From assembly GCA_035527835.1 (NCBI GenBank), contig DATKZS010000154.1:1-60493 (forward strand): DNA of 60,493 nt, given 5' to 3'. Below, piece by piece: positions 9,041 through 17,765 of the stretch. The DNA is from DATKZS01 sp035527835 [NCBI: bacterium]. GTDB taxonomy: Bacteria > RBG-13-61-14. The translations under genes were made by a program, and so were the position numbers. Positions within the stretch are counted from its first letter, which is position 1. Each line of letters opens with the position of its first letter. Below the pieces are notes generated by a model that made no database searches, was not told where the DNA came from, and saw only the letters and a program-made list of their open reading frames with translations.

Positions 9041-10855
9041 TCAATCCCCCCTCGCCACCGCTTCCTCACGGGGGTCCGCGCCGCCGATCAGCGATCCCGC
9101 TTCCTCCCGGATGATCACGCACACCGCGCCCATCTCGATGGCCGGGGCCGAGAGCACCCGCACGTCGTAGCCCTGCTTCTTGAACGCGTCCGCGAGGCCC
9201 GCCAACTCCTCCTCGATCAGCAGCCGGCCCGGATAGTAAACGTGCGGCGAGAATGAGTCCGGGAAGTTTCTCGACTTCACCCGCGGCGCGTTGATCGCGG
9301 CCTGCGGGTCCAGGCCCCACTCCACGATGTTCAGGAACACCTGCACCATGGCCTGCGGCTGCTGGTCGCCGCCCGGCGTGCCGAACGCCATGAACAGACT
9401 CCCGTCCTTCGTCACCAGGCTCGGGTTCGGAGTGATCCGCGGACGCTTGCCGGGCGCCACCTGCGCCGGGTGGCCGTGCTTCAAGCGGAACTGCGTCATG
9501 CGGATGCCAAGGTTCAGGCCGTAGCCCGGCACCATCGGCGAGTACGGAAAATCCGACGGCGTCTGCGATACCGCGTTGCCCATGGAGTCCACCACGCAAA
9601 AATAAGTGGTGTCGTGATTCATCTTCAGCGGCGGCGCGCTGGTGGGGACCGGGCGCGGATGGTACACGTGCGCCGGACGCGGCCGGCCCTCGAACTTCCA
9701 CGGATCGCCCGGCGCCGGCATCTTCCCGAACGCGCGGCGCGGATGGATCAGCCCCGCCCGCTCCTGCGCGTACTCCCTGCTCAAGAGCCCCTTCATCGGC
9801 ACGTCCACGAAATCCGGGTCGCCCATGTACGCCTCCCGGTCCGCGAACGCCAGCTCCACCGCCTGCGCCACCGCGCTGTAGTACTCCGGCGTGTCATGCC
9901 CGAGCGCCTTCAAATCCACGTTCTCCAGGATCTGCAATATCATCGGCACCGTCGGGCCCTGGCACCACGGGCCGTTCGAGTAGATCGTGTACCCCCGGTA
10001 CGTCCCGCTTACCGGGTCCTCCCACTTCCCGCGATAGGAAGCCAGGTCATCGTACGTCATCGGCCCGTGGTGCTCCCGGTGCAGCTCCGCGATCGCCCGC
10101 GCGATCTCACCCTCGTAAAACACCGCCCGCGCCGCCTCGAGCCCCTTCACCCGGTCGCCCGAGCGCGCCAGCTCATCCGCTTCCGCCGCCACCATCAGCT
10201 TGATCGTCCTGGCCAGGTCCTTCTGTACCAGCACGTCTCCCGGACGCGGCCCTTCCGGCTCGAACGGCTCGTATAGCACCGAGTAATTGTAAGGGTAGGC
10301 GAGCTGGTAGAGCCTGAGCTGCCACGGCGGCAGCCGCAGGATGTCCGCCACCGTCCGGTTCATAACGAACCCGTCCTCCGCTAAGCGTAGCGAGTCCTTA
10401 GCCGCCTCGCCGAAGCTCATGGTCCCGTACTCCTCCAGGACCGCGATCCACGTGTCCGGAGACGCCGGGATGAGCTGCGAATTTATCCCCGCCGCCGGCA
10501 TGATCGGCCAGCCCTGCATCCGGAAATACGTGGCCGTGGCCCTGGCCGGGGCCGTGCCCGCCCCGCTGTAGCCGCGAACCGCCCCCGTCCGCGCATCATA
10601 GATCAGAGTAGGCGCCAGCGTCACCATGCTCGCCGAAATCGGACGCGTCACCGTGATCGCCATGCACACCGCCACCGAAGCGTCAAACGCGTTCCCGCCC
10701 CGCCGCAAAATGGCAAGCCCCGCCTCCGTCGCCGCCTCGTGACCCGAAGCCACCATCCACTTCTCCCCCCGCGCCGGATGGTCCCACTGCGCGGCCGCGG
10801 CGAAACCGGCCAAGAGCAATAGCGCCACGACCACGATTCCATTCAACCGCTTCAT
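9041..10855 (-). CDS. ggt: Gamma-glutamyltransferase family protein (periplasmic)
   Basis: 604 residues from the ATG at 10855, chosen because GGGAGGAG lies just upstream and because it places a clean signal peptide (MKRLNGIVVVALLLLAGFAA) at the N-terminus; an in-frame start further out would bury it. The family cleaves gamma-glutamyl bonds of glutathione and related compounds and matures by autocleavage before a threonine nucleophile. Here that is Thr416 in HDTTYFCVVDSMGNAVSQT. The usual histidine after TT is tyrosine, which is common in divergent GGT-like enzymes. GTPGGDQQPQAMVQVFLN and the NAPR segment near the C-terminus are typical. Length is normal. It is transcribed away from the patatin gene and toward the giant surface-protein gene. 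Physiological substrate is unknown; glutathione is the default guess. Confidence 0.93.
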   Translation of the reverse strand: MKRLNGIVVVALLLLAGFAAAAQWDHPARGEKWMVASGHEAATEAGLAILRRGGNAFDASVAVCMAITVTRPISASMVTLAPTLIYDARTGAVRGYSGAGTAPARATATYFRMQGWPIMPAAGINSQLIPASPDTWIAVLEEYGTMSFGEAAKDSLRLAEDGFVMNRTVADILRLPPWQLRLYQLAYPYNYSVLYEPFEPEGPRPGDVLVQKDLARTIKLMVAAEADELARSGDRVKGLEAARAVFYEGEIARAIAELHREHHGPMTYDDLASYRGKWEDPVSGTYRGYTIYSNGPWCQGPTVPMILQILENVDLKALGHDTPEYYSAVAQAVELAFADREAYMGDPDFVDVPMKGLLSREYAQERAGLIHPRRAFGKMPAPGDPWKFEGRPRPAHVYHPRPVPTSAPPLKMNHDTTYFCVVDSMGNAVSQTPSDFPYSPMVPGYGLNLGIRMTQFRLKHGHPAQVAPGKRPRITPNPSLVTKDGSLFMAFGTPGGDQQPQAMVQVFLNIVEWGLDPQAAINAPRVKSRNFPDSFSPHVYYPGRLLIEEELAGLADAFKKQGYDVRVLSAPAIEMGAVCVIIREEAGSLIGGADPREEAVARGD

Positions 10856-10940
10856 TTTTCTCCTCCCTGATTTCCTGTCTATATACAATGCCCGCAATCC
10901 AATAACAATGCATCCTGATATCGCCTGTCCTTCCGGAACA

Positions 10941-10969
10941 ATAAATTAAAAATTCCGGATAACTATGAT
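10941..10969 (+). promoter_or_regulatory. Possible promoter of the patatin gene
   Basis: In the 131-base divergent spacer between ggt and the patatin gene, TATGAT at 10964-10969 resembles a -10 box. The matching -35 position (ATAAAT, 10941-10946) is poor. Transcription from here would leave a leader of about 10 bases and there is no good ribosome site before the ATG at 10987. Confidence 0.3.
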
Positions 10970-10986
10970 AAAATGGTAAACTCAAG

Positions 10987-11931
10987 ATGCCTCTCAAATC
11001 CGTCATCAAGCCCCGAATCGGACTGGCCCTGGGCGGCGGCGCCGCGCGCGGCATGTCGCACATCGGCGTGATCCAGGTGTTGGAGGAGAACGGTATCGAG
11101 GTCCACGCCATCGCCGGCACCAGCATGGGCGCGATCGTGGGCGCCATTTACCTGCTTGAAGGCAATTCTCGGGCGCTGGTCGAGCGCCTCTACAACTTCT
11201 TCGAGAGCGACGCCTTCCTCGCCGCCGAGTTCGACCAGCTCCGCGAGCGCCGCGAGGAGGAGCAGGAGGGACTGCTCGAATCCATGGCCGGCATGATCCG
11301 CCGCGGCCTCAAATACTCCCTCTCCGTCACCCGGAAGTCCATCATCAGCCGCGAGGTCTTCGAGAACATCATCAAGGAAGCGGTCCCCGACATCAGGATC
11401 GAGAACCTGCCCCGCCCCTTTGCCTGCATCAGCCTCGACGTGGTCAGCGGCAACGAAGTCATCTGGACCTCCGGATCATTGCGCGACGCCCTCTGGTCAA
11501 CCTCCGCCATCCCCGGCTTCTTCCCGCCCCTCGAGCTCAACGGACACGTCATGGTGGACGGCGCCTGGACCAACTCCGTGCCCGTCGGACCCGTCCGCGC
11601 GCTCGGCGCCGAGCGCGTCATCGCCGTGGACATCTCCCGCGAGGTCGAGGAAATCCTCGAATACAAGCGCGGCATCAGCCTGATCCTCCGCGCCGCGCTG
11701 CTCACCAACAAGAAGCTCCGCGAGCTCCAGCTCGGCAACGCCGACCTCGTGCTCCGGCCCGACGTCGGCGACATCCACTGGGCCGACTTCTCGAACCCGG
11801 AGGGCGTGATCCAGAAAGGACGAGACGCCGCCCTGGTCTGCCTCGACCGCCTCCGCGGGCTCAGCGCACCCCCCATCCGCCAGGGCGTCATGGAAAGGGT
11901 AAAGTCCGCGCTCGCCACCATAAAAGCTTGA
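10987..11931 (+). CDS. Patatin-like phospholipase (RssA family)
   Basis: 314 residues, the usual length for RssA-type bacterial patatins. The glycine-rich oxyanion segment GLALGGGAARGMSHIG is at residues 12-27, the nucleophile elbow GTSMG at 44-48 (Ser46), and the catalytic dyad aspartate is in VMVDGAW (Asp191). These enzymes hydrolyse acyl groups of membrane lipids. There is no signal peptide or membrane segment, so it is probably cytosolic or peripheral to the inner membrane. A charged Glu/Arg-rich insertion (residues about 84-100, RERREEEQEG) sits between the elbow and the catalytic Asp. The gene is divergent from ggt. Its stop codon overlaps the first base of a 29-bp perfect palindrome that could act as its terminator. 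Confidence 0.93.
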   Translation: MPLKSVIKPRIGLALGGGAARGMSHIGVIQVLEENGIEVHAIAGTSMGAIVGAIYLLEGNSRALVERLYNFFESDAFLAAEFDQLRERREEEQEGLLESMAGMIRRGLKYSLSVTRKSIISREVFENIIKEAVPDIRIENLPRPFACISLDVVSGNEVIWTSGSLRDALWSTSAIPGFFPPLELNGHVMVDGAWTNSVPVGPVRALGAERVIAVDISREVEEILEYKRGISLILRAALLTNKKLRELQLGNADLVLRPDVGDIHWADFSNPEGVIQKGRDAALVCLDRLRGLSAPPIRQGVMERVKSALATIKA

Positions 11932-12008
11932 TTTCGCACAGAGGCACAGAGAACACAGAAGAAAAATATATTATTAAACTCTGTGTTCTCTGTGCCTCTG
12001 TGCGAAAT
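11931..12008. repeat. Perfect 29-bp inverted repeat, CACAGAGG family copy 1
   Basis: Arms at 11931-11959 and 11980-12008 are exact reverse complements (core CGCACAGAGGCACAGAG) around a 20-base AT-rich loop. Each arm is built from degenerate tandem units (cacagagg/cacagaga). A second, imperfect copy is at 45377-45455. It could form a strong RNA hairpin after the patatin gene. Confidence 0.92.
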
Positions 12009-12146
12009 CATCTCCTCCTGAACGACACGCCCCTCCCTTGACTCCGCCACCTTCCGGGAATAAAGTCTTTACACGGCAATTTAGCCCGCACCTTTGACCT
12101 GCTGCTTGCCTGAACGCTGTTGCAAATTTCCGGAGGGGACCTTGCC

Positions 12147-13352
12147 ATGAATAACGACCGGGACCGGCGGGGCAAAAACTGGAAGCTCCGCACCCAGAGC
12201 GTGCACTCGGGGGAGGAGCGGGTCAAATACGCGGACGCTCTCACCGTGCCCATTGTCCAGACCTCGACCTACGTGTTCCAGTCCAGCGACGAGATCAAGC
12301 GCTACACCTCAAAGCGCCTGATCCGCTACGAGTACGCCCGCTACGGCAACCCCACCCAGGAGGCCGCCGAAAACAAGTTGGCCATCCTCGAAAACGCCGA
12401 GGACTGCCTCCTCTTCGACTCCGGAATGTCCGCCATCACCACCACCCTCTTCGCCCTCCTCAAGCAGGGCGACCACATCATCTTGACCGACGACGTCTAC
12501 GGACAGACCCTCAAATTCTGCACCCGGCACCTCCCCCGCTTCGGCATCCAATTCACCCTCACCAAGATGGGAGATTACAAGGAGCTCGAACGATCCATCA
12601 AGAAGAACACCCGCATCATCTTCTCCGAGTCGCCCACCAACCCCTACCTCAACATCATTGACATGGAGAGAATGAAAAAAATCCGCCGCTTCTACAAGGG
12701 CCTCATGATCATTGACTCCACCTTCGCCACCCCCTACAACCAGAAGCCCCTCGAATGGGGCATGGACCTCGTCATCCACAGCGCCACCAAGTACTTAGCC
12801 GGACACAACGACATCCTCGCCGGCGCCGTGCTTGGCCCAAACCGGCTGATTGACGTGATCAAGGACTACCAGCACGCCACCGGATCAATCATTGACCCCC
12901 ATTGCTGCTACCTCCTGCTGCGCGGACTCAAGACCTTCGTCATCCGCTGCGAGTACCAGAACCAGTCCGCCATGAAGGTCGCCAAATTCCTGGAAGGCCA
13001 TCCCAAAATCCGCAAGGTCTTTTACCCCGGACTCCCCAGCCACCCCCAGCACGAAATCGCCAGGACCCAGATGAAGGGATACGGCGGAGTCGTAAGCTTC
13101 TGGGTCAAGGGCGACCTCAAAAAGGTCAACAAGTTCCTCGACTCCCTCCAATGGATCTACATCGCGCCCAGCTTGGGCGGCGTCGAGACCCTCATCACCC
13201 ACCCCGCCACCGTCACCTATTACCGCATCACCAGGAAGGAGCGCTACGCCCTGGGAATCACCGACCAGCTCTGCCGCCTCGCCCTCGGCATCGAGGACCC
13301 CGACGACATCATCGCCGACCTCGACCAGGCCCTCATGAAAACGGACAAGTAG
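12147..13352 (+). CDS. Cys/Met metabolism PLP-dependent trans-sulfuration enzyme
   Basis: 401 residues from the ATG at 12147, which follows GGAGGGG by 8 bases. An in-frame codon at 12120 would precede the ribosome site. It belongs to the cystathionine gamma-synthase / cystathionine lyase / methionine gamma-lyase family: HSGEER and RYGNPTQ near the N-terminus, SESPTNPYLNI, DSTFATPYNQKPLEWG, and the PLP lysine Lys215 in HSATKYLAGHND. The C-terminal SLGGVETLITHPATVTYY segment is diagnostic. Synthase and lyase members cannot be told apart from sequence reading alone. With APS kinase elsewhere in the window, sulfur amino-acid metabolism is well represented. The gene stands alone between repeat-containing spacers, so it is likely monocistronic. 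Confidence 0.93.
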   Translation: MNNDRDRRGKNWKLRTQSVHSGEERVKYADALTVPIVQTSTYVFQSSDEIKRYTSKRLIRYEYARYGNPTQEAAENKLAILENAEDCLLFDSGMSAITTTLFALLKQGDHIILTDDVYGQTLKFCTRHLPRFGIQFTLTKMGDYKELERSIKKNTRIIFSESPTNPYLNIIDMERMKKIRRFYKGLMIIDSTFATPYNQKPLEWGMDLVIHSATKYLAGHNDILAGAVLGPNRLIDVIKDYQHATGSIIDPHCCYLLLRGLKTFVIRCEYQNQSAMKVAKFLEGHPKIRKVFYPGLPSHPQHEIARTQMKGYGGVVSFWVKGDLKKVNKFLDSLQWIYIAPSLGGVETLITHPATVTYYRITRKERYALGITDQLCRLALGIEDPDDIIADLDQALMKTDK

Positions 13353-13363
13353 GCCAGGAAGAG

Positions 13364-13465
13364 AGGTTTGAGGTTTGGGGTTTGCGGCGAGCTCATCCGA
13401 GCGGTTTGAAATTTGGGCTTCCTCAATCCTCTCTTCTCGATCCTCGATCCTCTTCTCTTAGCCCT
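13364..13465. repeat. Inverted short-tandem spacer repeat (GGTTTGA / CTCGATC type)
   Basis: Left part is built of degenerate GAGGTTTG units, followed by TTTGAAATTTGGGCTTCC and a CTCTTCTCGATCCTCGATCC run. The two sides are partly complementary. Part of the general spacer pattern. Confidence 0.6.
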
Positions 13466-13533
13466 GGCTACCGGCTACTGGCTACTATTTTTCTCCTTGG
13501 AATCGCCCCATTCGGCATTACCTTATCCGTACC

Positions 13534-14052
13534 ATGGAACTATCACAGGACGGCAAGCTTGATATCTGGACGGTCCTCGAACAACTCGAAAAATTGGAAG
13601 GCAACCTCGAAATCCTCTACGAGTGGTTCAGCGGACTCTACCAGGACGACCGCGAGGCCGCGGCCATGTTCTCCCAACTCGCCTTCGAGGAAAAATCACA
13701 CCTCAACATCGTCCAGTTCGGACTGCGCATGGTCATGAGAGAGCGCAAGTCATTCGGAAAGGTGGACATTGACCTGGCCCGCATCAAGCAGGCCCTCGCC
13801 CTCATCGAGACCATCCGCCTGACCAAGCCCCCGCCAACCCTCGAACAGGCCCTCGAATTCACCATCCGGCTCGAAGCCTACTCCTGCGACGGCCACTACC
13901 GCGCCTCCCTCCAGCAGGCCAACCCCCAGATCGCCGCCATGGTCGGAAACATCACCACCGCCGACAAAAAATACCTCGCCTCCGTCCAGGCCTTCGCCCA
14001 AGGGCGCGGCATCGGCATCCAGGCTCCGGCGGACGAGGCTTCACCAAAGTAA
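13534..14052 (+). CDS. Ferritin-like / rubrerythrin-type diiron protein
   Basis: 172 residues, all-helical. First metal-ligand candidate is in LEGNLEILYEWFSGLY; the second helix carries the EExxH motif in FEEKSHLN, and a third helix has LEFTIRLEAYSCDGHYR. This matches the ferritin-like four-helix carboxylate-bridged diiron fold, but without the rubredoxin domain of classical rubrerythrin. Probable role in iron or peroxide handling; the exact reaction is not readable. The ribosome site before the ATG is weak. A decayed copy of the last third of this gene lies at 15527-15688, beyond the cyclase gene, so the locus was once duplicated. It converges with the cyclase gene, with 22 bases between their stops. 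Confidence 0.8.
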   Translation: MELSQDGKLDIWTVLEQLEKLEGNLEILYEWFSGLYQDDREAAAMFSQLAFEEKSHLNIVQFGLRMVMRERKSFGKVDIDLARIKQALALIETIRLTKPPPTLEQALEFTIRLEAYSCDGHYRASLQQANPQIAAMVGNITTADKKYLASVQAFAQGRGIGIQAPADEASPK

Positions 14053-14074
14053 TGGCCACATGGACGCAAATAAA

Positions 14075-15367
14075 TCATGACCCCGTTCCTGTCGGCTTTG
14101 CTCCGATCACTTCATAAATCCTCACCGGCTCCGCGAAGCCCTTGACCTCGATGGCGCCCTCGGGCCGGCACTCGATCTCGTCCTTCACCAGCGAGTAGGT
14201 GGTGTGGGAGATGGTAATCTTGTCCGGCGCCGAGGCCGTCTCCAGGCGGGAGGCCAGGTTGACCGCGCCGCCCAGGGCCGTATAGTTGAGCCGGTCCTCG
14301 CTCCCGAAGTTGCCGACGGTGGCCCAGCCGCTGTTGATGCCGATGCGGATGTGCAGCGGCTCGTGGTAGCCCTTCCCTTCCCACTCCTCCCGGAGCTCCC
14401 GCATCCGCTCCTGCATCGCCAGCGCCATCTTCACGCAGCGCAGAGCATGGTCCTGGTCGCTGGTGCACTCCGGGTCCCCGAAAAAGATCATCAGGCAGTC
14501 GCCGATGACCTTGTCAATGGTCCCGCCCCACTGGTTGGCGATGGCGCTCATCTCGGAAAGGTAGTGATTGAGCACCTCCCGCACCTCCTCCGGCTCCAGC
14601 TTGTCGGTCCACTTGGTGAAGCCCTGCACGTCCGAGAAAAACACGGTCAGCCGCCGCCGCCGGTAGTCGGGCTCGACGTCTCTATCGCCGCGGGCCAGGG
14701 AATCCACGAACTGGCGCGGCAGGAACACCTTGAGCTTGGCGGTAAGGCGATTGACCTTGTCCTGCTCCGCGATCAGCCGCTCCTCCGCGCGCATCGAGCC
14801 GATCCGGGCCACGCCGGCAGTGAAGAAAACGATCACATAAAGCAAGTACTCGAAAATGGTGTTGAGCATAATCTGCCGCTCGGGGCCGGGGGCGGGGACC
14901 ATAGCCCCGAGGCGTCCGCCCCACAGCAGCCGGGCATGATAGAGCAGTACGCTGATCCCGATCATCATCCACATCAGCCGGTTCTCCTGCTTGGGGAAGA
15001 TCAGGATGGTGGCCGCGGTGAGGCCGATCATCAGGAGGTAAATCCGAAGTCCGCTCGCCAAGAGGACCGAGAGCGAGGCCAGCAGGGCGTACAGGGCCAT
15101 GCAGAACAGGACCCGGGCCAGGGTGTGGCGCCCGGCGTAATTCAGGACGATCACGCCCGACAGGACCGCCACTGCCGCGTAGCCGAAATAATTCGCCGCG
15201 TTGGTTTGGTCCGCCGTGAGCTGGATGAAAAGGGTGAACGCCAGGATGACCATCATCAGGATGGCCACCCAACTGTTGGTCATCCGGATGTATTTGGCCT
15301 CCGCCGGCGGCATCCCCTCCGGAACGCCCACGTCCCTGATCCGCCGAAGGAGTTCAGTCAGTCCCAT
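14075..15367 (-). CDS. Membrane-anchored class III adenylate/guanylate cyclase
   Basis: 430 residues; the ATG at 15367 follows GGAGGGAG. The N-terminal half (residues about 30-190) has about six hydrophobic segments, then a short linker helix (AEERLIAEQDKVNRLTAKLK) and a catalytic domain from about 238. Metal aspartates are Asp246 (FFSDVQGFT) and Asp290 (DKVIGDCLM). Purine-selecting residues are Lys286 and Thr363 (NYTALGGAVNLASRLE); transition-state residues are Asn370 and Arg374. Lys plus Thr/Asp is the adenylate-cyclase pattern, so cAMP is the likely product. It probably works as a homodimer at the inner membrane, with the membrane half as a sensor of unknown ligand. It converges on the ferritin-like gene. 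Confidence 0.92.
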   Translation of the reverse strand: MGLTELLRRIRDVGVPEGMPPAEAKYIRMTNSWVAILMMVILAFTLFIQLTADQTNAANYFGYAAVAVLSGVIVLNYAGRHTLARVLFCMALYALLASLSVLLASGLRIYLLMIGLTAATILIFPKQENRLMWMMIGISVLLYHARLLWGGRLGAMVPAPGPERQIMLNTIFEYLLYVIVFFTAGVARIGSMRAEERLIAEQDKVNRLTAKLKVFLPRQFVDSLARGDRDVEPDYRRRRLTVFFSDVQGFTKWTDKLEPEEVREVLNHYLSEMSAIANQWGGTIDKVIGDCLMIFFGDPECTSDQDHALRCVKMALAMQERMRELREEWEGKGYHEPLHIRIGINSGWATVGNFGSEDRLNYTALGGAVNLASRLETASAPDKITISHTTYSLVKDEIECRPEGAIEVKGFAEPVRIYEVIGAKPTGTGS

Positions 15368-15526
15368 GAATCTCCCTCCTTTCCTAAGATGATTCGTGCT
15401 GGATTAAGGATAGCATGGGCAGCGAGCGCCACGTAAAGCGTAAAGCGAAGAGCAAAGGGCGAAGAGCCTGAATCCAATCAGCGGCAGGTTATTGGCCTTT
15501 CCCGATCACCCCACTTCCGCTATAAC

Positions 15527-15688
15527 GGATACTACCACTCCGCCCAACCGCAGGCCAACCCTCACATCGCCGCCATGGTCGGCAACATCACCACCGCCGA
15601 CAAAAAACACCTCGCCTCCGTCCAAGCCTTCGCTTAAAGGAGCGGCGTAACCATCCCCGACCACGAGCAAGAGACCCTATCAAAGTAG
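15527..15688 (+). pseudogene. Decayed C-terminal fragment of a ferritin-like gene
   Basis: 54 codons read GYYHSAQPQANPHIAAMV..., then NITTADKKHLASVQAFA, then an in-frame TAA, then RSGVTIPDHEQETLSK and TAG. This matches residues about 119-172 of the intact protein at 13534-14052 (MVGNITTADKKYLASVQAFA is nearly identical), including its final SK. No start or N-terminal two thirds is visible upstream. It is a remnant of a paralogue or tandem duplicate. Confidence 0.88.
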
Positions 15689-15689
15689 C

Positions 15690-15960
15690 GCCGCCGTCCC
15701 GGCGGCATCCGATCTTTAAGCAAGGTGGAGCCCGACACTCTTGTCGGGCGGCGTCGTTATGGTTGAGGCGCGCGGGACAGGAGTGTCCCCGCCACCGTGC
15801 ATCTTACATGTGCGTCCCTGCCGATGGACGCTCACGCCTTCGCTCCAAGGTGTCTTTCCGGAATTCCCTCCGCCCCAACGGGGCCGACTTAACAAAGCCC
15901 AGGGTTGGCCGTCCCCGGCCTACCCTGGGAAAGAGGGAAGAAACCGATAATGTTCCCTGA
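15690..15960. other. Hairpin-rich spacer before the DUF2283 gene
   Basis: No gene seen. It holds several short hairpins (GCCGCCGTCCCGGCGGC, CCCGACACTCTTGTCGGG) and a GGTTGGCCGTCCCCGGCCTACC block resembling dispersed intergenic repeats. The bases from 15368 to 15526 hold the cyclase leader and nothing else I recognise. Confidence 0.55.
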
Positions 15961-16041
15961 AGCGGATGGCTTTGACAGGCCTTACGAGGCAGATATATAA
16001 TCTTTTGTAAGGCGGCCCCGCGTTGCAAGGGAGAAAAGGTA

Positions 16042-16266
16042 ATGAGAGTAAAATATTTCGCGGACACGGATACGGCCCTGCTCGAGTTTACGGACAAGCA
16101 GCCGGCCGAGACCAGGGAGATCAGCGAAAATATTTACGTTGACCTTGACCGCCATGGCAACCTCGTCAGCATGACCGTCGAACACGCCCGCAACAACGCC
16201 GGACTCCAGGAATTCTCCTACCAGGAAATCGCGGGGCCGCAAGAGGAAGGCCGGACCAGAGCGTGA
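16042..16266 (+). CDS. DUF2283 family small protein
   Basis: 74 residues. The pattern MRVKYFADTDTALLEF, then ENIYVDLDRHGNLVSMTVEHA, fits the DUF2283 family: small beta-rich proteins of unknown function, often encoded next to DUF4258 proteins in type II toxin-antitoxin-like pairs. No DUF4258 partner is visible on either side. A GGGAGAAAAGG stretch precedes the ATG. The C-terminal 15 residues (GPQEEGRTRA) are charged and probably disordered. Either a solitary antitoxin-like protein or a housekeeping member; the function is unknown. Confidence 0.75.
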   Translation: MRVKYFADTDTALLEFTDKQPAETREISENIYVDLDRHGNLVSMTVEHARNNAGLQEFSYQEIAGPQEEGRTRA

Positions 16267-16488
16267 GCCGGATGGCGAGGAAACAAACTCCCCTCCGGGC
16301 ATTAATTCCCGCGTGGTCCCCATAACCCGAACCCCCATCCCCCTATCCCCGCCTTCTCAGTCTTGTTTTTTTTCGCGAAAGGAATATACTTTAAAAGTAA
16401 TAAGGAAGGACGAATTAATGGACGTCCCTTAAATTAAGCTATAGTATAAGTTAAATGCATATAATGTTTGCCGATTTCCAGATATGAT

Positions 16489-17199
16489 ATGAGCCAGAAG
16501 TTTTATCAGAAAGCGAGTGTCCAGGCCGCCATGATCGCTGCTGTCGGCGTGATCATAGTGGCGATCATTTCAATCGCTTACGATCGATCTAAACTCAAGG
16601 AGGACAACTCGAGGCTCAAGCGTGAAAATGATAACAAGACCGCAGAAATCCAACGCCTTGAAACGCTATTGACTCCCTTCCGTACAATCGCACTGGAGAG
16701 ATACTCGTTGCCAGAGGTGCAAGCATTAGGAAAACTTGCTGAGCAAATCGGCGTCCTTCAGGAGATGGACCGACAGAAATCGGATAAAATCTCCCAATTG
16801 GAAAACGAAATCGGCCAAATGAAGCCTCTCGCCGAGCCATGCAAACTAGTTTTGCACTCCAAGAGTATAGATAAAGTCAAGGAGGGATACCGTGTCACTT
16901 TAATTTTCAGGCCCACGAAGAACGAAAGTCTTGGCCTCCTTGATTTTCAAGCAGTTTTGTCGCCTGTCAATAATAGTGTGCGAATACTTGATTTCTGGCC
17001 AACTAAGGTCAAGGGCTCACCACCGTTTACTTCCGGCAAGGACTCAAAGAAGATCGCAGACGATGGCAAATCAGCCCGGTTAATATATAGCCTTATCGGT
17101 TTTGGATATCCATCGGTTGACCTGGTCCTTTCTGGCCCCACGAAAGTCCAGATTCAAGGCAACAATGGCCTAGAAGCATTTGAAGTGGACGTAAGATAA
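16489..17199 (+). CDS. Unknown membrane-anchored coiled-coil protein
   Basis: 236 residues from the ATG at 16489; an in-frame TTG at 16468 would add seven residues, and neither has a clear ribosome site. Layout: short N-terminus, one transmembrane helix (AAMIAAVGVIIVAIISIAY), a coiled coil (about residues 35-110), then a beta-rich domain of about 110 residues (CKLVLHSKSIDKVKEGYRV onward). The topology suggests a single-pass protein with most of it on one side of the membrane. Base composition is clearly more AT-rich than its neighbours, which suggests recent acquisition. No family recognised. Confidence 0.72.
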   Translation: MSQKFYQKASVQAAMIAAVGVIIVAIISIAYDRSKLKEDNSRLKRENDNKTAEIQRLETLLTPFRTIALERYSLPEVQALGKLAEQIGVLQEMDRQKSDKISQLENEIGQMKPLAEPCKLVLHSKSIDKVKEGYRVTLIFRPTKNESLGLLDFQAVLSPVNNSVRILDFWPTKVKGSPPFTSGKDSKKIADDGKSARLIYSLIGFGYPSVDLVLSGPTKVQIQGNNGLEAFEVDVR

Positions 17200-17765
17200 A
17201 TTCCGTTGAAATCGGTAAATCGAGGGACAACATCGGGGGACATCTTACTTATTTCCTCGGCTATAAGAGTTTCGACATTAGAAGATTGACCGCACAGATA
17301 GCCCGGAAATGTCTGATGTCGAGACCTTGTCGCCGTTCCCCCTTTGTTCCAGGCCTGGTTATCCGGGCCGCCTCTTTGTAGCGCAGCCGGCTCGGCGGCA
17401 ATGGATGCCGACAAGTTGCCAGCGCTACCATTATGAAGCCTGGCATGGCCGTCTGCTGCCCAAGACAGCGTTAGGCCGAGCTTTCAGCGCTTGGAGGCTT
17501 GGGGATGGCCCGTTCGGGGTTTGGCAAAGTACTCTCCTCTCCCGACGGGAGCAAGATTGCAGATGGCCTGAGGAACTTTCTTCCGGGGGCCGGCAAGCAA
17601 GCTTGCCGATCAAAAGCGGCGGCAAGCCGCGCGCACTCCAAAACGGAGGACCGTTGCCTCTTGACACTTCCCCCTTCCGGCGATAGTATCTTTTCCAGGT
17701 TCCGCATGATGCAGTTTCTGGCGCGAGCGCCACGTAGTACACGATAAACCTGGGCGGTGTTAATA
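17200..17765. other. 566-base spacer with repeat remnants
   Basis: No convincing gene. The first part is AT-richer like the gene before it. The second part contains a GGCAAGCAAGCTTGCC / GCGGCGGCAAGCCGCGCG element (17589-17645) that recurs at 40.5 and 42.7 kb. Short open frames here are in the repeat and have no ribosome sites. Confidence 0.6.
17589..17645. repeat. GGCAAGCAAGCTTGCC repeat element, half copy
   Basis: CGGCAAGCAAGCTTGCCGAT followed by AAAAGCGGCGGCAAGCCGC and GCGCACTCCAAA. The same words occur in full inverted form at 40531-40718 and 42673-42807. Confidence 0.8.
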
